This document shows positions 59,970 to 64,000 of a stretch of 64,000 nt of DNA, in pieces. Each line of letters starts with the position of its first letter. Within the stretch, counting starts at the first letter, position 1. Origin of the DNA: CAIWHR01 sp963813415. Lineage in GTDB: Bacteria > Pseudomonadota > Gammaproteobacteria > Burkholderiales > Casimicrobiaceae. The stretch lies in NCBI GenBank assembly GCA_963813415.1, contig CAWEYW010000009.1:992001-1056000 (forward strand), given 5' to 3'. Under the pieces are notes generated by a model that worked only from the letters and a program-made list of their open reading frames with translations, was not told the DNA's origin and made no database searches. The translations under genes were made by a program, and so were the position numbers.

Positions 59970-60743
59970 TCAGCGATGCTTGAACGCGGGCTTGCGCTTC
60001 TCGACGAATGCGCGCATGCCTTCCTTGCGGTCGTCGAGAGCGAACGTCGCGTGGAATTCCCGCCGCTCGAAAAGCAGTCCTTCCGACAGCGATGACTCGT
60101 AGGCGCGACTGATCGATTCCTTGATCTTCAGCACGACGGGCAACGAGAACGAGGCGATGCGCGCCGCCACGGCCAGCGCCTCTTCCTCGAGGCGCTCCGG
60201 CGGGACCACCCGCGATACGAGCCCTGCCCGCTCGGCTTCGGCGGCCTCGATCATGCGTCCCGTGAGGCACCAATCCATCGCCTTCGCCTTGCCCACGGCG
60301 CGCGGCAGGCGCTGGGTGCCGCCGAAACCTGGCATCGTGCCGATCGTGATCTCCGGCTGGCCGAACCTCGCGGTGTCCGCGGCGATGACGAGATCGCACG
60401 TCATCGCGAGCTCGCATCCGCCTCCCAGCGCATAACCGGCAACGGCCGCGATGACCGGCTTGCGCATCCGCCGCACCGCTTCCCAGTCGCCAGTGAGATA
60501 GTCCTCCCCGGATACCGTCTGATAGTCCCAATCGGCCATGGCGCCGATGTCCGCCCCCGCCGCGAACGCCTTCTCGTCCCCGGTGATGACGATCGCGCCG
60601 ATTGCGGCATCGGCGTCGAAATGCGCCAGGGCCTGCGCGAGCTCCGCCGCGAGCGCGTCGTTGAGCGCATTCATGCGACCAGGCCGGTTGAGCCGAATGA
60701 GGCCGACACGATCGCGGCGCTCGACGACTATGTTTTCGGGCAT
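59970..60743 (-). CDS. Enoyl-CoA hydratase/isomerase family protein
   Basis: 257 aa. Crotonase fold with oxyanion-hole segments KAFAAGADIGAM (about 62-73) and AVAGYALGGGCELAM (about 98-112); the catalytic Glu region follows in GTQRLPRAVGKAKAMDW. It hydrates 2-enoyl-CoA in beta-oxidation or a related pathway. Start at the ATG 60743, preceded by CCAGGAGG; the open frame upstream is a repeat-encoded artefact. Last gene of the minus-strand monooxygenase operon. Confidence 0.9.
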   Translation of the reverse strand: MPENIVVERRDRVGLIRLNRPGRMNALNDALAAELAQALAHFDADAAIGAIVITGDEKAFAAGADIGAMADWDYQTVSGEDYLTGDWEAVRRMRKPVIAAVAGYALGGGCELAMTCDLVIAADTARFGQPEITIGTMPGFGGTQRLPRAVGKAKAMDWCLTGRMIEAAEAERAGLVSRVVPPERLEEEALAVAARIASFSLPVVLKIKESISRAYESSLSEGLLFERREFHATFALDDRKEGMRAFVEKRKPAFKHR

Positions 60744-60958
60744 GAGACCTCCTGGAGGTAGCGCGCCGACGCGCGGCGCGAGGCAGGCACGGCGGCTGCT
60801 TGGGCGGCGAGCACCGGCGCACCGTCGAACCGCATGGACCTTGCCGGCCGCACTTCCGGTCCGGGGACTTCCGGTCCGGGGACTTCCCGTCCGGGGACTT
60901 CCGGCGCGGGGACTTCGGGTGCGGGGACTTCGGGTGCGGGGGGTTCCGGGACGATCAT
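60728..60958 (-). CDS. Possible Pro-rich small protein (PEVP repeats)
   Basis: 76 aa: MIVPEPPAPEVPAPEVP, then six PxPEV-type pentapeptide copies encoded by 15-bp repeats, then a basic Arg/Ala tail. Its ATG overlaps the DUF2783 stop (ATGA) and its stop overlaps the enoyl-CoA hydratase start by 16 bp, so translational coupling is possible. It could instead be a minisatellite without a protein product. No known domain. Confidence 0.45.
   Translation of the reverse strand: MIVPEPPAPEVPAPEVPAPEVPGREVPGPEVPGPEVRPARSMRFDGAPVLAAQAAAVPASRRASARYLQEVSCPKT
60852..60941. repeat. 15-bp minisatellite, six copies
   Basis: Unit ACTTCCGGTCCGGGG repeated six times from 60852 (60852, 60867, 60882, 60897, 60912, 60927), the last three degenerate (ACTTCGGGTGCGGGG). 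It lies inside the Pro-rich ORF and keeps two frames open on the minus strand. Confidence 0.9.
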
Positions 60959-61170
60959 GGCGGCACACCTTGCTTCGCGACATCCGCCCGCGCCGCGTCC
61001 ATCGCCTCGCGCAGCACCCGCAGGTCCCCGATGTGATTGGCGAGCAGCAGGATCAGCCGCGCGTTGACGTCCGCGCTCTGCGCATCGGTCAGCCCGGCAT
61101 GCATCGCCAGCAGTGCCTCGTAGAACTCGTCAGCAGCGCCGATGTTCGGCTCGATGATGAGCGACGTCAT
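60955..61170 (-). CDS. DUF2783 protein
   Basis: 71 aa. MTSLIIEPNIGAADEFYEAL with the downstream LTDAQSADVNARLILLLANHIGD match DUF2783, a helical small protein typically encoded between an FAD-dependent aromatic monooxygenase and metallo-beta-lactamase-fold genes. Its ATG overlaps the monooxygenase stop by 4 bp. Function unknown; its constant genomic partner suggests an accessory role. Confidence 0.8.
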   Translation of the reverse strand: MTSLIIEPNIGAADEFYEALLAMHAGLTDAQSADVNARLILLLANHIGDLRVLREAMDAARADVAKQGVPP

Positions 61171-62828
61171 GCGACCTCCTCCGTTGCGGCCGCTCGTGCG
61201 AGCGCTCGGTCCATCGCAGCACGCACCGCTCCCACATCGAACGTTCGCCAGCGTGCGCACAGGATCTGGTCGGGCCGGAAGAGATAGCAGCTGCCGGTCG
61301 TCGCGTCATAGCGTTGGCGCACGAGCCCGGCAACGTCGGCAATCGCTCGCCCGTTGCCCGCGCGGTCCGTTGTCACGCAATGGACCTCGCACGGGACATC
61401 CCATGCCGCCATCCGGGCGATGGCCGTTGGCGTGGGCACCTGGTCGAAAACGAGCAGCGTGAATGCACCACCCACATGATTCAGCAGCCAGTCGCCTTTG
61501 GGTCCGCGCACCGGCGCGTCGGCCGCCGGAGCGCCCGGCACCACTCCACCGCTCCAGACATCGGCGGGGTCATCGCGCGTGTTCAGCGGTGATTCGGTGT
61601 GCACCCTCGGCACCGACAGCCGGCCGCTGTTGACGAGCTTGCGCGCGAACGGATACTGCTTCGCGAGGCCCAGCACCGCATCACGAAAGGTCCGCGACAC
61701 GGCGCTCTTCGGGGTGATGAAATCGGTCGATCGTGTGGAGTTGACGATGTTCTCGTCGGCGGCCGCACCGCGTTCCACGTCGTAGCTGTCGAGGAGTGCC
61801 TCGGGCGCCAGGCGTTTGATCACGAGATCGAGCTTCCACGCGAGGTTGTCCACGTCCTGGAACCCGCTGTTCGCGCCGCGCGCGCCAAAGGGCGATAAAA
61901 GGTGCGCCGCATCGCCGACGAAGATTACGCGGCCGTGGCGGAACCGCGGCATCCGCCGGCACGAGAAGGTGTACACGCTCGCCCACTCGATCTCGAAGCG
62001 GGCATCGGTGCCCAGCATCGCGCGCAGCCGCGGCAGGATTCGTTCGGGCTTCTTCTCCAGCTCGGGGTCGGCGTCCCACCCGAGCTGGAAATCGATGCGC
62101 CAGATGTCATCGGCCTGCCGATGCAGCAGCACGCTCTGGTTCGGATGAAACGGCGGATCGAACCAGAACCAGCGCTCCGTTGGAAAGCTCGACTGCATGT
62201 GAATGTCGGCAATGAGAAAGCGGTCGCGGAACACCTGCCCGGCCGCCTCGAGCCCGAGCATGCCGCGCACCGGACTGCGCGCACCGTCGGCCGCGATCAG
62301 CCAGTCGCAGCTCATTGCGTACTCGCCGTCGGGGCACGCAACCTGCACGTCGACGCGCTCCGGACCGGCGTGCACGCCGACCACCTTGTTCTTCCAGCGC
62401 AGGTCTGCTGCCGGAAGCGTGCTGGCGTGGGCGACCAGGCACTCCTCGAGATGGTATTGCTGCAGGTTCACGAACGCGGGATGGCGATGTCCCGTCTCGG
62501 GCAGCAAATCGAACTGGTAGACCAGCTCGTCGCGGTGGAACACCTTGCCGACGCTCCACCGGACGCCTTTGTGCAGGATGGGTTCCGCGCAGCCCAGCCT
62601 GTCGAGAATTTCCAGCGCGCGCTTGGCGTAGCAGATCGCGCGCGAGCCCACGCTGACGGTATCGTCTTCGTCCAGCACGATCACCGGGATCTGCCGCTGC
62701 GCGAGATCGATCGCGGCGGCGAGCCCCACCGGTCCCGCCCCGACGACGATCACCGGGTAATGCCGGCGCGCTCCGTCGAGCTCCGCAGGTCGCCGGTACG
62801 GAAACACCGGATTGGTGTAGGTTTTCAT
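61167..62828 (-). CDS. FAD-dependent aromatic monooxygenase (MhpA/PheA-TfdB type)
   Basis: 553 aa. FAD-binding GxGxxG VIVVGAGPVGLAAAIDLAQ (about 26-44), the DG motif WLIAADGARSPVRGMLG and the second FAD motif GRVIFVGDAAHLLSPFGARGANSGFQD. The C-terminal thioredoxin-like region (about 420-550) is typical of phenol/hydroxyphenylpropionate hydroxylases. It would hydroxylate an aromatic or related ring with NAD(P)H and O2. Specific substrate unknown. Lies in a minus-strand operon with DUF2783 and an MBL-fold gene, 95 bp downstream of the latter. Confidence 0.87.
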   Translation of the reverse strand: MKTYTNPVFPYRRPAELDGARRHYPVIVVGAGPVGLAAAIDLAQRQIPVIVLDEDDTVSVGSRAICYAKRALEILDRLGCAEPILHKGVRWSVGKVFHRDELVYQFDLLPETGHRHPAFVNLQQYHLEECLVAHASTLPAADLRWKNKVVGVHAGPERVDVQVACPDGEYAMSCDWLIAADGARSPVRGMLGLEAAGQVFRDRFLIADIHMQSSFPTERWFWFDPPFHPNQSVLLHRQADDIWRIDFQLGWDADPELEKKPERILPRLRAMLGTDARFEIEWASVYTFSCRRMPRFRHGRVIFVGDAAHLLSPFGARGANSGFQDVDNLAWKLDLVIKRLAPEALLDSYDVERGAAADENIVNSTRSTDFITPKSAVSRTFRDAVLGLAKQYPFARKLVNSGRLSVPRVHTESPLNTRDDPADVWSGGVVPGAPAADAPVRGPKGDWLLNHVGGAFTLLVFDQVPTPTAIARMAAWDVPCEVHCVTTDRAGNGRAIADVAGLVRQRYDATTGSCYLFRPDQILCARWRTFDVGAVRAAMDRALARAAATEEVA

Positions 62829-62923
62829 CGCTGCCGTGCCCGCAAGGGGCGGCTGCGCAGCGGGTGTGTCACGCAGACCTCAGCCACAGCGTGCGGCTCC
62901 TTCCCGTAGTGCACGGGCCTCGA

Positions 62924-63877
62924 CTAAGCCTCGAGCGATTCCCACATCTCCTTGTCGCGCTGCGCAGTCCAGATGCGCGGGTCTGCATAGCCAGTCGCGA
63001 GGTCGTAGGCGCGCGTCACGTCGAACGGCATGCAGTGGTCGAAAATGACCCAGTGACCGAAGTTCGGCTGCATGGCGGCATACGTCTCCCGGTACACGGT
63101 GCGCAGGTCCTTGCCTGCCTTCGCGCCACGCTCCACGGCGCGATAGAGGTCGGTGACGAACGCGCGCGTTCCGGCAAGGCCTGCGGCAACCTCGCTGGCC
63201 GTCTGCAGCGACGCACCACGCCCGGGCACGAGCTTCTCCGGCTGGAGCGCCGCAAGGGCGTCGAGCGTCGCGGGCCAATCCTTGAGATAGGCGTCGCCGG
63301 CGTACGGCGTCGCGCCGTACTCCACGAGGTCGCCTGAAAAGAGGATCTTCTCCTGCGGCAGCCAGACGATCGTGTCGCCCTTGGTATGTCCGCGACCGAC
63401 CTGCATGATCTCGACCTGCAGCTTGCCGAGCCAGAGTGTCATCCGCTTCTCGAACACGAGCGTTGGCCAGGTGAGGCCCGGGACGGACTCGACTGCCCGA
63501 AACAGTCGTGGAAAGCGCTCGATCTCGCTTTTCATGTCGGCCTCGCCGCGCTCCACGATGAGGTCGTAGGTGTCGCGGCTGGCAATGACGTGCTCGGGCG
63601 CATAGCCCGTCGCACCAAGGACGCGCACCGCGTGGTAGTGCGAGAGCACGACGTATTTCACCGGCTTGTCGGTCACCGAACGGATGTGGCGCAGCACGTC
63701 CTGCGCCATGACCGGGGTCGCCTGGGTGTCGATGACCATCACCGCATCGTCGCCGATGACGATCCCGGTGTTCGGGTCGCCCTCGGCGGTGTACGCGTAG
63801 GCATGATCGGACAGCTTGTCGAAGCTCACCTTCTTTTCGGCGAGGTCGGCCTGGGATGCGAATTTCTTCTCGGACAT
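62924..63877 (-). CDS. Metallo-beta-lactamase-fold hydrolase with altered metal motif
   Basis: 317 aa. The MBL core contains LSHYHAVRVLG, where the usual HxHxDH is H80-Y-H82-A-V84-R85: the Asp and third His of the second metal site are replaced. His164 (GRGHTKGD) and Asp183 (SGDLVEY) are kept, so a one-metal enzyme or altered chemistry is suggested. Members with this same altered motif occur near aromatic monooxygenase/DUF2783 genes, so a hydrolytic step on a ring-oxidation product is possible. Confidence 0.85.
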   Translation of the reverse strand: MSEKKFASQADLAEKKVSFDKLSDHAYAYTAEGDPNTGIVIGDDAVMVIDTQATPVMAQDVLRHIRSVTDKPVKYVVLSHYHAVRVLGATGYAPEHVIASRDTYDLIVERGEADMKSEIERFPRLFRAVESVPGLTWPTLVFEKRMTLWLGKLQVEIMQVGRGHTKGDTIVWLPQEKILFSGDLVEYGATPYAGDAYLKDWPATLDALAALQPEKLVPGRGASLQTASEVAAGLAGTRAFVTDLYRAVERGAKAGKDLRTVYRETYAAMQPNFGHWVIFDHCMPFDVTRAYDLATGYADPRIWTAQRDKEMWESLEA

Positions 63878-63927
63878 GATGGCTGCCTTGGAACGGGAGC
63901 GCAGGCGCGAAGGAGCCTCGCCGGCGC

Positions 63928-63952
63928 AAAAAAATGGGGGCCGAAGCCCCCA
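63928..63952 (-). terminator. Rho-independent terminator of a gene beyond the right edge
   Basis: Minus strand: 7-bp stem (TGGGGGC paired with GCCCCCA, 63952-63946 with 63941-63935) closed by a TTCG tetraloop, then seven T. It lies 51 bp upstream of the MBL-fold gene start, so it should end a minus-strand gene whose body is to the right of this window. Confidence 0.85.
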
Positions 63953-64000
63953 ATGATAACGCGCGAATCCATCGCATACCGACCGCGGAAGGCGGGGCTG
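63953..64000. other. Right-edge stretch
   Basis: 48 bp beyond the terminator; likely the 3' untranslated region of an unseen minus-strand gene. No ORF end can be identified with confidence. Confidence 0.3.

Noticed and set aside
60843..60983. N-terminal extension of the enoyl-CoA hydratase with SPRTG repeats
   Set aside because: The minisatellite keeps that frame open; CCAGGAGG and family length favour the ATG at 60743.
1..64000. tRNA, rRNA, phage attachment sites or complete insertion sequences
   Set aside because: No cloverleaf-like tRNA sequence, rRNA similarity, integrase or transposase ORF was recognised by reading; a covariance-model scan would settle small RNAs.

Overview
The window is GC-rich, densely packed chromosomal DNA from a proteobacterium. 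Gene content and arrangement (oligoribonuclease, RsgA, CobD/CbiB-family protein, TAXI-type TRAP transporter with DUF1850, MoxR/DUF58/VWA genes beside an ATP-dependent DNA ligase, paired DUF5985 proteins) look most like a Betaproteobacterium; this is inferred from gene content, not computed. I see no rRNA, tRNA, phage, complete transposase gene or CRISPR array. Most long antisense ORFs are shadows caused by the high GC content.

Layout. 0.1-6.1 kb (+): trypsin-like protease, then MoxR ATPase, DUF58 protein, VWA (BatA-like) protein, a small membrane protein with an HExxH motif, and an ATP-dependent DNA ligase, mostly overlapping or nearly so. 6.2-10.4 kb: Mpo1-like protein (-), then a TAXI TRAP uptake system (solute-binding protein, fused permease, DUF1850). 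10.4-18.2 kb: Nudix hydrolase, oligoribonuclease, M48 peptidase, small c-type cytochrome, pterin carbinolamine dehydratase, RsgA, a 23-bp perfect inverted repeat, CobD/CbiB-like protein, acetoacetate-CoA ligase and thioesterase. 18.2-22.0 kb: two different ETF:quinone oxidoreductase candidates, divergently arranged. 22.1-28.6 kb: small membrane proteins, fructokinase, a small frameshifted gene, a UbiA-like/polyprenyl synthase/UbiE-like group, and a CbiM-like permease. 28.9-34.6 kb (+): Fbp-type ABC importer with a truncated second binding-protein copy and an inositol-monophosphatase-family enzyme. 34.7-42.3 kb (-): secreted hydrolase, acyl-CoA dehydrogenase, ETF alpha and beta, AsmA-like protein.

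42.5-55.4 kb (-) is the most notable region: ten genes for CoA-dependent 2-oxoacid oxidation, all on one strand. One set (korC-korA-korB) resembles the Azoarcus 2-oxoglutarate:NADP oxidoreductase. The second set runs NfnA-like, NfnB-like, KorA, KorB, then a 725-aa protein that looks like a pyruvate:ferredoxin oxidoreductase beta domain without its thiamine-diphosphate motif, joined to a one-cluster ferredoxin. A terminator-like hairpin lies in the leader of the second set, and heptanucleotide repeat arrays separate korA from korB in the first.

55.9-64 kb: ergothioneine genes egtB and egtD (convergent), an unrecognised protein with a possible permuted papain-type His/Cys pair, and a minus-strand catabolic operon (degenerate metallo-beta-lactamase-fold hydrolase, FAD monooxygenase, DUF2783, Pro-rich ORF, enoyl-CoA hydratase). 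A rho-independent terminator for a gene beyond the right edge lies near 63.94 kb.

Taken together, acyl-CoA dehydrogenase, ETF, two ETF:quinone reductases, acetoacetate activation, enoyl-CoA hydratase and the 2-oxoacid:acceptor oxidoreductases suggest metabolism based on acyl-CoA and perhaps aromatic substrates, with low-potential electrons exchanged among ferredoxin, NAD(P)H and quinone.
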